A stretch of DNA of 64,000 bases from Auanema rhodensis (Eukaryota; Nematoda; Chromadorea; Rhabditida; Rhabditidae). The stretch spans positions 8,866,001-8,930,000 of the forward strand of contig OZ059898.1 of the NCBI GenBank assembly GCA_964057225.1. The letters are read 5' to 3'. A model generated the notes under the pieces. The model worked only from the letters and a program-made list of their open reading frames with translations, was not told the DNA's origin and ran no database searches. Positions 34,898-47,051 of the stretch are shown here, piece by piece (positions within the stretch are counted from its first letter, which is position 1; each line of letters opens with the position of its first letter). Both the position numbers and the translations under genes were made by a program.

Positions 34898-37800
34898 AAT
34901 TATTCAAATTAACTGTTTCATATACCTATTGTTAGAAATGATTACAACTTTCCACTTCATACATATGTATTATTTCTTGAATATTGTCTAGTCACCTTTG
35001 TGAATCTTCAGCATTTTCCTATTTTTTCTTGTAATCCTGCCGTTTCAATAGTATTTTTTTGACGACGTTACAAAATATTTCTATTAACCTAATGTATTTT
35101 TTTTTTTTGAAATTTTGAAAGTTTAATCGGGTAATTTTTCTTGTTCTTGCTTTCTTCAATTTCATAGTTTTTGTAGTAGAAGGCAAAAAATCTGAATATA
35201 TCTTGTGATCTTTTGTTCTCGGAATCTGTATACAAATGACATCATAGAATAGAAATTTTCTTATCTAGAAATCATATAACAAACCAATCTTTTCTCTTAT
35301 TTCTTATTTGCCTATCTTTATGTAATAGATAACAAAATGAATATTTTATAATTTAATATTAATTTTTATTGTTTTAATAGTAATAAGTAGCAAAGATTAT
35401 ACATTGTATTTAAAATGAATTATATAAAATAATGGATTATGAAGATAAATATATAAAATCCTTACATACATATCTAATAAGACAAATTGAATATAAAAGA
35501 GGTTTCATTCATTTATATATTTAAAAGGATCTTCATATAATTTCATTTTGTATAATGAGAAAAGCTTCAACTGTTTCAATCTAATTTACTAAATCTTTTT
35601 AATTTACTGTCTGTTATTCTGTTTGAAATTTGAAATTTGTTTCCAGCACTTTTTGAGAAAAATGGTCGAATACAATCTGGAAGAAAAATATTTATAATAA
35701 GTAATCTTATCACTAATTGTTCATTAAGAAATGATCTATAAACTATTCACATCATTTCAATATATCATATAAAGACTTTTGAATTTGAATCATTCATTAA
35801 TAAGCAAAAATGCAAGATAACTGGAGAAATCCCTCAAAATCTGAAGAAGTTTTGTAAGAGAATAGAAGAACACGACTCAATCATTTTTTAAATTTCATTC
35901 TTCTTGATATATATTTGAAGTTAAAGCTTTGTTGAAGTTATCTCTTCCTTCCGATTTCACCTTTTTTCAGTAACTGGGCCAATTCAATTAATCAGGTGTC
36001 GTTCAGTCGTTTAACAGGTGACGATGATATGTAAACATAGCGATATCTTTCTCTTATATACATCTTTGAAAATACTTTAAAACAACAGTTCGTTACCATT
36101 AAAGAATTATGTTCTTTAAGACTAATATATATATATTGGTTTTTTTCAAATATAAATTAAATATATAATTATAATTATAAATAATTTTAAAAGATTTAAT
36201 AAAAAAGTTTTTAATCTGTTCTGTGACGGATGACCTGTTGGTTAATGCACACATCATTTAATCACTTTGCTCACGAGGTTTTTGAATTTCCAGTAAATTG
36301 TCTGCTTTTTTTTCATTGAAACCAGAAAAAAGTCGTCTTCGTCAGAAAATATTTTATCTTTTCTTTTCGAAAAAATTCTCAGAAATAACTTTGGAGATTG
36401 TTTGAATATGTAACTAAAACTTTAGTAAAAACTAACCATTTTTTATGTGTATAAAGAATGGAAAAAATACTGTGACGAAGAATTAAAAAAAATGTTTGGA
36501 CTTATGAAGTCATTTCAAACAGGCGTTTTTTCATAAAGTTTAAAATTTTTTTTGCTTCCCAATAGAGTTAATCGGAGCAATAATAGATGTAAGAAAAATG
36601 AACTGAAAGTCCCAACGGCTTCTGGACAAACGACTATTAGCCATTCCAGAATTTCCATCTGTTTCAGTTTTGCTTTTCTTTCTTTCCATACTTTTTCAAA
36701 TATATCGCATTACGCAAGCCTACACATGATCCCGTCAATCATAAATGTCCTCAGAAATTCTTAAAAGTTGAATGAAATTCTATAGTTTTACATGTCATTA
36801 TGTTTTTAAACCTTTTAGTAGTTTTCTTCATACTGACTTATCTTCTCAGTCTCTCCAGAATGCTAAAATTGATGTCCAAAATGTTTCCTTGCTAAGAAGA
36901 TTTATAATCCGGATGCTAAAAACATTCAGCCTCAAGGGATTTATATTATTTACCTTTTCAAGTTTTTGTTGCACCAAAATTGAGAACTAACTCAGTTCTT
37001 TTTGATTTCAGCATATAGTTTTTTGATTTTTAGACCTCAGTGATACAAAATATGTGTCTGATATCCAATTGTTTTCACATTTTATCAAGGAAAATCTCGT
37101 ATTTTATTTATAACCAGATACATTAATTCAACGTATTTATCAAAAAGCTTTGGTTTTTTCATTTATCCGTTGTTTTTCTTTTTCTTTTTTTTCTTTTCGA
37201 CATATCTTAACGCTTCTGAAAGCAATGTAGGAGGAGCTTGATAGGCGTCATCATTTCCGACGGACTCAGGAGAAGTAGATGAAGATGTGCCAGACAAAGC
37301 AGAAGGTCATCACGGAGCTCTATCGTTCCTTTTGACAACAGCTGCTGGCCGCTCAGCATCTCATTTGTCTGTCCCTGAGTAGTTCAATCTGCTTACTCTT
37401 TCAAATAAACTATTTTCATGATTATCATACTTCCTGCGTCCTTGTCTTGAGTCTTTTTCACAACGATCTATGTTGTTGTCATCTTCTTTTAAATTTCATC
37501 ACTTACAACATTCTCCTAGATGTAGTGAGCTAATTCATTTACTTTTGCTTTATTGTCAAAATATTATGACAAATTTATAAGAAAATAAAATATTAATAAG
37601 AAATAAATATAATTAGATATTATTAATTATTATTTCATGTAGTTAATATCATGTTTTTCAAAGATTTAAACCTTTCAACAATATGTATATTAGTATAAAC
37701 TTTTCTTGGACTTCTTCTAAACATTTCGAAATGTAGATCCTTTCAATTTTCATTTTAGTCTGTTTATTTCTCGAATGAGATTATCTATATGGTTAGTTTG

Positions 37801-38843
37801 TAGAAATTTTATAATAATCATCTTACATTTTCTCCAACATTTCTTTCATTTACAAGCTTATTGAATAACTTTGAATTAGATTATATTTGTTTTTATATTT
37901 CATAGTGAACGTTTAAAAATAAAAGATAATCGTCATCAATGATGATGACATTCAATTCACTTTCAATTTCTTACTTCCTTCCTTGTGCTTTTATGCATAT
38001 GCTTTCATTTCAGTTTTTTCAAATTAAAAAAAAAGTAACTGCACTCCAAAACCAATGCATAAATGAGATGAATTTCAGAAATACATGTGTAATTCATGCT
38101 TAATACAACTTTTCTTTGTCATTTTATCTCAAGAACATTCGCTTTATGTATTGTGCAAGTTTGCAAGCTCATATTGATCCAATCGTATGCTGTTCAGTTA
38201 TTTACTAATTGAAAACTAATTCTCATTTTTTGTGAATTAACTTTAATCTTATGGAAAGTCAACGTTTGCATCGCTTTATGAGGTTAAAAGAATCTTCACT
38301 ATTGTTCAGGTTTTTCCATATTTTCTTGAGCTTTTGTTGTTGCTTGTGGGATTCAACGCATAAGAAACTTGGTCAGTAAAGTCGTCATAAGCTAATTTTC
38401 TCGTCATTTCATCTCTAGATTGATTCAAAATTTCCAAATTAGGGATGAATCATATGAGATGATTGGAACTTTATAAGTATATACATATGTATATAGTATA
38501 AATATTATATATATATATACTATATAGTGTATTTGAAATTCAAAAAATAGCTATTTTCATGTTTTAAAAAAAATGTTTTTCTCTCATTAGATTTTCTTTC
38601 ATGAATGACGTTTTCTTTACTATGTATGTGGAGGAATAATGTTATAACATTCATTAATTATGTAATTCAATATTTTATATTAAAGGATGTCTTTTAATGA
38701 ATTATAAAATAGTCCTATATTATATACTTATACAAACTTTTTTTTTTATATTACTTGTTTACTTTTATAATTTTGTCTATTGTTTCTAATTATTTATACA
38801 TACATATCTATATCTATATAAACACAAATACATATGTCTTAAG
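34898..38843. other. Intergenic T-rich region
   Basis: About 3.9 kb with no confirmed gene. Notable is a GC-richer patch at 37220-37385 with a possible terminal exon at 37245-37382. The rest is AT-rich with many short T tracts and AT-dinucleotide runs (for example around 38505). Confidence 0.5.
37245..37382 (+). other. Possible 3'-terminal coding exon (unrecognised)
   Basis: After an acceptor-like CTTGATAG, a 45-codon frame ends in TAG. It reads SSFPTDSGEVDEDVPDKAEG, then HHGALSFLLTTAAGRSASHL and SVPE. Its GC content and amino-acid mix look coding, unlike the flanking T-rich DNA. No matching upstream exon was found and I do not recognise the peptide. It could equally be an untranslated exon or a chance frame. 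Confidence 0.3.
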
Positions 38844-39744
38844 ATGATACGTAGCTATGAACAAGGATGTGGAAGGTATAAACCTACACTTCGTGTAAGT
38901 TTTTTCTTTTTTTTTTTTGAAAGAAAAATGTTTTTTTTTCTTCTAGTTGACTTGTGCTATCATATCGTTTGCTATTACATTATCCGAGTTTTTACTTGCT
39001 ATTTATGAATATTTGGAATCAAGAGATGGAAATATGTTAGCTGCTATTCTTACTGGTATTTATCTTATTTATAATAATAAATCTTTAATATATTCTTTAG
39101 GTATTTTTGTATTTCATGGATTTATGTCTTTTTTATATTTTTGTGGAATAATACGACAACGTGTTGCTTTATTGTTACCATTTCTTACATTTCAAGTAAA
39201 CATTACATTATAATGATTAATATAAAATTATTTGTTTCATTCTTTTTTCAGCTAATAGGAGTTACTACATTAGGATTGTTGGTGATAATATGGTGGATTG
39301 CAACTATTTTAGCAGCTTTTGATTTAGTCGAATATAAGAGTCCAATAAGTAAGTATTTTTCTTTGTTATTTTGAAATTTGAATATTGACGTGAAGCGTTT
39401 TTTGAGCTTCACGTACATTAAAATATTATGATTTCAGAACGGTTGTCTCTTATAAAGTATAAAAGTATATTATTTTAAACAATATTGTTTGCAGAATTAT
39501 TTTCAACTGCAGAATTTTTTGTGATATCTGGAATTCTTCTCATCGTGGTTTTTGTTATCACTGCTAAAGTATCAATGATCCTCTATAAGGGTTATAAACG
39601 GGTTGAAAAAGAATATTTGTGCAGGTGAATAGACTTAACTATTCAGAATGACATAATTTATTATAATAATTCAGAATTCGTTTTGGAGTTCGAATGGAAC
39701 GAAGTTTATCAAGGTGTACAACTATTCCACCAACTAGTCTATAA
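38844..39744 (+). CDS. Four-transmembrane protein, function unknown
   Basis: Six exons, all junctions in frame: 38844-38894, 38947-39055, 39101-39195, 39252-39348, 39495-39624, 39675-39744, for 183 residues. The start is MIRSYEQGCGRYKPTLR. There are four hydrophobic segments: LTCAIISFAITLSEFLLAIY (about 18-37), ILTGIFVFHGFMSFLYFCGI (about 50-70), a long one with LIGVTTLGLLVIIWWIATIL (about 86-115), and FFVISGILLIVVFVITAKVS (about 127-147). The tail is basic and Ser/Thr-rich (ERSLSRCTTIPPTSL). The layout recalls small tetraspan families such as LAPTM4-like or arthropod/nematode DUF7027/DUF4728 proteins, but I see no diagnostic motif, so no function is assigned. It is tail-to-tail with the next gene, 237 bp away. 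The 146-nt intron 39349-39494 contains a 9-bp perfect hairpin. Confidence 0.8.
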
Positions 39745-39981
39745 CTCGTACAATTTAAGTAAATAATTTTTAAAATTATTATATTTAATATAATATAATA
39801 ATTAAAATATTAACAAATATATTTACATATGTATATTAATTTTGTATATATTATATACTAAAATATCTAAATGTATCATATCAAATTATTATTATTCTAT
39901 GTGAGAAAGATTTCTAATATTTACATAAATTTATTTTTGGAGAAAAGTATTTATTTACTTATATAAAGCAGATATAGACGA

Positions 39982-40481
39982 TTAATTGTCCCGATTGAAG
40001 ATATTTTGTTGTTCTCTTCTACGGTTCCATCGGCTTTGAGGCCAGCACCAACAGTAAAAGAAGATGAGTACTAAATTAAATTATATTATATTTATTATAT
40101 TTTATTATAAATGTCATTTACCTAATATTAATGGCAAAATAGATATTAAAAGTGTTAATAACACACCAGTATGAATTGGAAATCTACAGCATGATGGTCT
40201 AAAAGTTTTTCACAATTCTGTTTTATAACAATTTACAATATAACTTATTATTTCCTAAATAAAAATGTGTACAACAGTAGCTATATTCATCTGGATCAGT
40301 AGGTGTTGGACAATACGGATGATGAGCTTCAGTAAGATGTTATGTTATTTGTCTAATTAGTTAAAAAAAGAAAGAAAAGTTACCACGTCCATCCGGGCAC
40401 CAGTTCACCGATCGGCCACTCATAACTCCAGGAATGTGAGACATGATGAAGCAAGTAATGTTTAACAATCTTGGAGCACTT
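39982..40481 (-). CDS. Cys-rich single-pass membrane protein (Shisa/CYYR-like layout), start unresolved
   Basis: Exons on the minus strand: 40384-40481, 40245-40326, 40122-40198, 39982-40070, ending in TAA. Upstream residues APRLLNITCFIMSHIPGVMS look like a signal peptide, but the first exon begins at an acceptor and the true start lies upstream or at the internal Met at 40443. The ectodomain has paired cysteines: NWCPDGRAHHPYCPTP, DEYSYCCTHFYLG, PSCCRF. One TM segment follows (GVLLTLLISILPLILVLIFF), then YCWCWPQSRWNRRREQQN and a short tail. Paired CC motifs next to a single TM segment recall Shisa/CYYR1-type adaptors; this is resemblance of layout, not proven homology. The donor at 40244 (GTTATA) is weak. 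Confidence 0.6.
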
Positions 40482-43400
40482 CTTAAATAAATAAAGCAAT
40501 CGATTAATAAAAGTAAATGAAAAGAGAAACAGTAAAATCAATAATTCAAATAAAACATTTACATAGTATCAGAATAAATCTATGCTATAACTCTGTATGT
40601 ATTATATATAGCAAATCTTAAAGGTCTTTCTGACACCATCTGACTCAACTTTACAATGACAATGCCTGAATACAGAATATCAAAACAAAAAAAATTGAAT
40701 AATATCTAATAATCGTTTGATATTTTTATTGTATAAGGTTAAAATCTTATTCATTTAAAAAATATATATTGTGTGCTTGATACAGTAGGAGTGTTTAAGC
40801 TTGAGTTGATTAAAATTGTAATATGAATGTCAAATTGTATAAATTTTATATAATAAACATCAAACTTAGAACTTTTATAATCAAAACTTCTTCTTAAATT
40901 CTTATGTATTCAATTATTCTTTAGTAACATCATCATCTGGTCATCGTCATTCAGAATTAATTAGGAACATTTGTTCCTAGCTTTCATTTAAGCTTTAAGT
41001 TGTATCGTTCAATTGGAAAAAAGAACGGAAAGTACTACAACCATCTAGATCCTCATCTTTTGTTTCTTTTTTTTTCTTTTTTTTCTGCGCTATATACATT
41101 TCATTCTGTCGTGCAATGAAAAAAAAACTATTTTTCTAAAAAGATCGTTCATGTTTTCGACCAAAATGGTTAACCGGAACGGACTACAGCCAGTAAAATG
41201 CCAATTCGACTGATATTTTGAAGACTACACAAGTCATCTAGCTATCATATTGGCCTATTATTCTATTCATTGTGTTTTTTTTTTCAATTTTAGGTCGAAT
41301 ACCAAAATCTTTATTATGTACATATGTATGTATATTTACATATCTATAATATATTTTTAAAAGATTAATATTAGTATTTGTTTGGGATGTAGTATATATG
41401 TATATAATGTACGAATCTTCTTCCTTTTTCAGTATTACTTGATCATTTGTAGAATTTGTCATCAAGTATTTCAACTTGTGCAAAGTTTTTTTTGTTTTTT
41501 AAATTAAAATATATCTGATTTCAATTCAAAAACTTTATTTCCTAATGCTTTGTGTGTGATGATTAGTTTGCCTTTGTCTTCTTTGTTTCAGCAGTTCAAT
41601 ATGATAGCTCTACTGTTTATGTAGTATGTTTGTAGTCTCTCTTCTTGATTGAATTCAATTTTTTTTCACAATTACTTATCTCAGCAATAAAGTTCAACTC
41701 ACTTTTCTTCTTTTACATTTAAAATAATTTCATTGTCAATGCTTTTCCCGCGGTTGCTCAACATTGGTTTTCAAATCCAATTCAGTTAATTTCGATTTCG
41801 AATTTGACCGTCACACATGATTTTGAGGGAATAACTAAAGTGAATGACATAATCACATTCTTACTATTTTCCTAATTATTAATTTTATTCTTTTTTTTAT
41901 ATTCATTACGAGTTCTCTTCAAATACAATAAGTTCTATTATTATATTCTTCTTGATATAATTTTTTTAATAAAAATATAATTAAGGAAACATTTATATAA
42001 ATTGAATAATTTTAATTGTTTAAAATAATTATTAATATTATGTAGTTTAAACATCAAATATTCGTTTGAAAAGCAAAAGCGTTCTTCAGAAACCAATTGA
42101 AAAAAGAAAATTGTCTCAAGCTTGTTCATGAAACTTCTAAGTCATTAGTCATTTATCATATTTATATCTTTAAGATGAAAAAAGAAAGGAAAGATAAAGA
42201 TGGAAGAAGATGATTCATCAACTTTAAATCCAGAATATACACATGCACCCTGTCATGGTCAAAATGTACATCTTCAGATTTCTATGGCATTTGCTTGTCT
42301 ATCTTTCAAAAATCTGACAATTCTTTGTCTATAATAGATGACAAGATGCTTTTCCTTATAAAGCTTATTCCTCATATTTATAACATATCTGCATGTTTTA
42401 GCCGACATATCTCCTCAGAGATTTATAAAATAATATCAAATCTGTTTATAAATTTGAATTTAATTATTCTATGTAATAAACATCCTACCTTAATTATATA
42501 AAACTTCAAAATGATATAACAATGGATATACAACATGTACATCTTTCATCAAATTTGAAGAAATACTTAAGAAGCCAGCTGTTCAAAGAAAAAACTGAAA
42601 CTGTTAACTTCCATTGTTGGATTATACAAGAAGTAAAGATTTCAATAGGATCATTGTTGTTTGAAATTGAAACTAAAGTCTGCGAACACATGTCTTCTTC
42701 TCTGAAATGCAAAGCGACACGGCTTTCATGTGATGAGAACAGTGAAGACGATGGCGGCGTCGGCGACACAGCTGGCCAATTATGTGTGTTCAGATGAATT
42801 TCCTATTCTGTCTGTCTTCTGTCTGAGGCCCTGAGGGAATTTCTTGGTCTCTTCCCGAATTCATTTACTTTCTAACTCTTTCTTTCTTTACTCTTCATTT
42901 CAATTTTCTGTTGCAATGTCTCTACTCTCTTATTTGTAATTCTCTCTTTTCCTTATATCATCCTTCTCGGGATCCTAAACACCAGGAGGATAGTGAAACT
43001 TAGTCAGAGAAACTTCATAACAGGCTAGGTCCCTCAGCCCATCTTCTTTCTATAGCTTTAGTTCGAAAATTCAATTTCGTGTCCGAAACCTGAAGTGTCC
43101 TTAGTGCCTTTTCTACTCTGCTCTTGCCTCAAGCATGACCTGCCCAATCTCCAGTTCCTCTGCCCATTTCCTTGAAAACCTTTACCTCGTTTTCCTATGG
43201 CTCACTCGCCTTCCTATTTCTCACTTATACATTCGTCTTTCTCTTGTGCACCCCACTTCAAAACCCAATCCGTTCTCATATTTTGCTTTTTCTGGTAACA
43301 ACAATCAGACTTCATATCATTTAGTTTTTTCTTTTTTCTTAGCAAACATCCTAATAACAAATAAATTTTATGTTTTTATACGATAGGTATTTACATAGAT

Positions 43401-46340
43401 TACAATACCTAGAAAACATTCAATGCTAGATCATTTGAACAAATCTCTCTCTCTCTCTTTGATTTCTAATCTCCCCTACCCTCCATTTTGCCTTCTGCTG
43501 CTTATTCATCTTTCTATCCTTTGACATCAAACTGTCTTTTGAAAAAGAAACGGAGGTTCAACGGTCTCTTTTAGCTGTCCAGTTTTGAGATGTCAAGATA
43601 CACAAGGATTACTTAATCCAATCACCCCCAGAGAAAAATTTTCCATGTTATGCTCAAACTCTTTCCATGAATTTTTATGACGAAATGAATGAAGAAATGC
43701 AGGAAATTATTAAAAATGACAAAACTAACTGTCAATGAGGGATGCTTTAAAATTATTTTGTAAATGAGATTGTAAAACAAAAAAAATTTGATGAAGTCTT
43801 TGAAAGAAAAAGTCGTTGAATTTGAATTCTATTATAAACATTTTAGTGAATCGCCTATAAACATTTACAACTTGTGAATTATAAAGATTAGTAAAGAATA
43901 AGAAAGATCATCGACTATGAAAAAGGAAGTTAATGATGGCTATGGAGTTCTAAATGAAAGAGCGAAATACGAAGAACTTAAGTTTATCATTTATCTCTTA
44001 CAAGCAGTATTTCCCATTATTTTCATTTCGGACAAGGTAATTAAGAACTTCCTCAAATAGATGCAAAATGAAGAAAGAAAACTCAAATTGATTGCAATTG
44101 AATTAAAGCTGTAATTGTAATTTTTTTTCTATTTCGAGCATTTCCAATTACTATTTTAATAATTTTTCAGTTCGAATCAATTATTCATTTAATATATATA
44201 TTATATATTTTATTTTAACAAATACTGCCTGTCTATATAATTCTGAAGTAAGAGTGCTAGTGCATCATCTTTATAACTTCGTAAGCTGTTGAAGCTTAAG
44301 ATCATATATCATCGTCAATGATAATGATGATGAGAATGAAGATGAAGATAATATTTATAATTACAACTATGAGGAAATGAGAGAATTAAAAGATAAATAG
44401 GAACTTTTAATCATTAACGAACTCATAAATTACATCACCTGCGATAGTTAAAAGCTGTGGCTCGTGTCTACTACTACTAAGTGACTAACACTTAATGAGC
44501 ATTGCTGACAACATCAGTCGACCTCATCATCTATCTCTTCTAACTATCAACGTAGTTGGATAGGACTAACATGAAAGAGAGGCCGAGAGAAAACGAAATA
44601 GAGCGTAAGATAAAGAAGAATATCCAGGAAAGCCAATTGTCATTTTAGAAATAAACTGAAGAAATAAAAATTTCTTGTTGTAATATATAATTTATTCCTG
44701 TGTTCTGAAGATTAATATCATAGTATTCATAGTTATTCAACAATTTTCTAACTATATTATATAATAAAAATATTAAGTACTAAACAACAACGTCAACAAG
44801 AATTTCTTTAATACTATTTGAATTTAATGAAATTTAATATGTTTAGTTATATGTTAGTTATAAAGTTAAACTACTTCTCTATTTTTTTAAAGTTTAATAT
44901 ATATATATTCGTCTATTTTTGTTTTTTATTTATTTATTTATTACTTCAACTTTATTACGTATATTATATTTATTTTTTCTGAAATATATATTTGAATCAC
45001 ATCATCAAAATCAACGTTCAATAACAACTTGAGTTTCTTATGTTTAATACGTTTGTGATTGTCTATCTACTATAGTTAAGTTATATATTTTAGTTTTAGA
45101 TTTATATATACATGTGCATGTGTATATACAGGATATATTCTGATCTCAATAGAAATATTATAAATGATCATATGCTTCAGAGGCAAGTAGTATCTTATGA
45201 ATACAAATGTCTCCTTGTATGTATACGCCATCTACATACATATATGGAAGATCTTATTGAAAGATAAGCTTCCTCGTTATTCTTCACAACATAAATCTTA
45301 AAACATAGCTTTTCAAATTGACTTCAACCGAATTTCTCCCATCATGTCACTCAATTATTTTGAAAGAAAAGCCGGGAGTTCGTTTACACGCTTTGCTGTT
45401 TTTTCAAATTGTAATAATCATTTTGAACGGTTGTTTGAAAGATTTTTTTATACACTACATATGTATATACTATATATATATATGAAGAAAATGAATTTAA
45501 TATAATGTTTTTAAAAAAATTCTTTTTAATTCATTAGCATATGAATAAAAATCTTTTTAATAATAATTATATTCATTATATGATATATAACCTAAATATT
45601 TTATATTATAATAAGAATAAAGTAAGAATACTTTTTTCGAAATCAACTAGTTTTATCTTTTCTTTCTTTATGTTTTTATGTTTGAAATTATTATCGTAAC
45701 CATCTGATTACATAGACATCAAAACCAATTTACGTACATACTATATCTATCTATCGACATGCAATGTTATTACATTAATTAATTTGATTTATTAATGTTT
45801 TTTTCTTCGAAATTCTTAATGCTTCACTATGTCTTCATATATTTTGGAAAGTTTTGCCGCATAGAAGTCCACTAATCCAAGTGGTTTGATAAACATAAAA
45901 CACATTCTTTCGCCATTTATTCATCCACCTACAACTAACTACATGTAGCTCTTCATGAAATATAAGCAAACTGCTCTAACGTTTTGGTAAATAAGCGAGA
46001 AAATCGCACCAAGGTTCTCTTTTTCGAAGCTCGTTCTTCTTCTAATGTTCAAATAGTTGTTGCTTGGTTATCACACTGAGCTACTTTATTTGCATTTGTC
46101 CTTCTCCTTCTAATTTTCTTTTCTCCGTCTATCAGTCTTAATCTGCCAATTTTAAGACAAAAACTTCAACTTTATTTCACACTACATCAATAAAAACATT
46201 TTTAATAGAGGGATTGTGCTAATAATACTAATAAATATTCAAGTTAACTACAAAATATAAAAAGAAAATGCTCTTTTGATATTAAGTATTCAACTTGCTG
46301 CGTAGCATCTTCTTAGTGTTGATCATCTATACCTGTCATG

Positions 46341-46407
46341 TTGAAGAGCCTGCATGAGATATGATCCGGATTTGTTGAAATCCGGAATACTTGCAGACAC
46401 TTTTGAA
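46341..46407 (+). other. Extended stem-loop, microRNA-precursor-like
   Basis: The core is CCGGATTT-GTTG-AAATCCGG (46366-46385), an 8-bp perfect stem with a 4-nt loop. Outward it re-pairs as CTGCA/TGCAG (46350-46354 with 46392-46396) and TTGAAGAG/CTTTTGAA (46341-46348 with 46400-46407, one mismatch and one G-U), with small internal loops between. No known microRNA seed was recognised. Whether it is transcribed is unknown. Confidence 0.35.
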
Positions 46408-46969
46408 TATTCATAATCATTTGATTAAGAATTTTATTCTAAAACTCTATGAACATTTTAAATAAATGATGTTAATCTATTATAATATGTCATATAAATT
46501 ATGTGTATTATATTATTTTGTATATGTGAATATGCTTTGAAGTTGAAACTGCTAATTTAATCTAATATTCTTTAATATCGCTAATTTATAAATTGTTAAG
46601 TTTAATGATTCTTTTCAGTTTTAATTTTTGACCAATTTTTGATCGAAAAGAATTATTTTACTACAATTTTGTATGCGAACACTTCTTTTTTTTTCAAATA
46701 TGAATGAAAACTAATATTCAGTGAATGCAGATTAGGATTTACTTAGCGTTTGATTTTTTTTTTCTGAAAAAATTTTAACTTGAAATTGAATATTATTTGA
46801 ATGATATTCTTCAGATGCTGAACTTGAGGCCATTTGAGAATCTACAAGCGCTTTTCATTAGAAATCTGAACATTATTAGTTATTTTACCATAAAATAAGA
46901 CTGAGAAAGCTCAGAATAATAGTAATTTTTATCAAAGATTACACATATACATATATGCACATGAATTTG

Positions 46970-46973
<4 letters not shown>

Positions 46974-47047
<74 letters not shown>
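46974..47047. repeat. (AT)n microsatellite, about 37 units
   Basis: About 74 bp of uninterrupted TA/AT dinucleotide. Length in the assembly may be unreliable. Confidence 0.97.

Positions 47048-47051
<4 letters not shown>

Noticed and set aside
44300-44360. GAT/GAA-rich stretch that might encode an acidic peptide
   Set aside because: Short imperfect simple repeat with stops nearby and no splice sites that build an exon.
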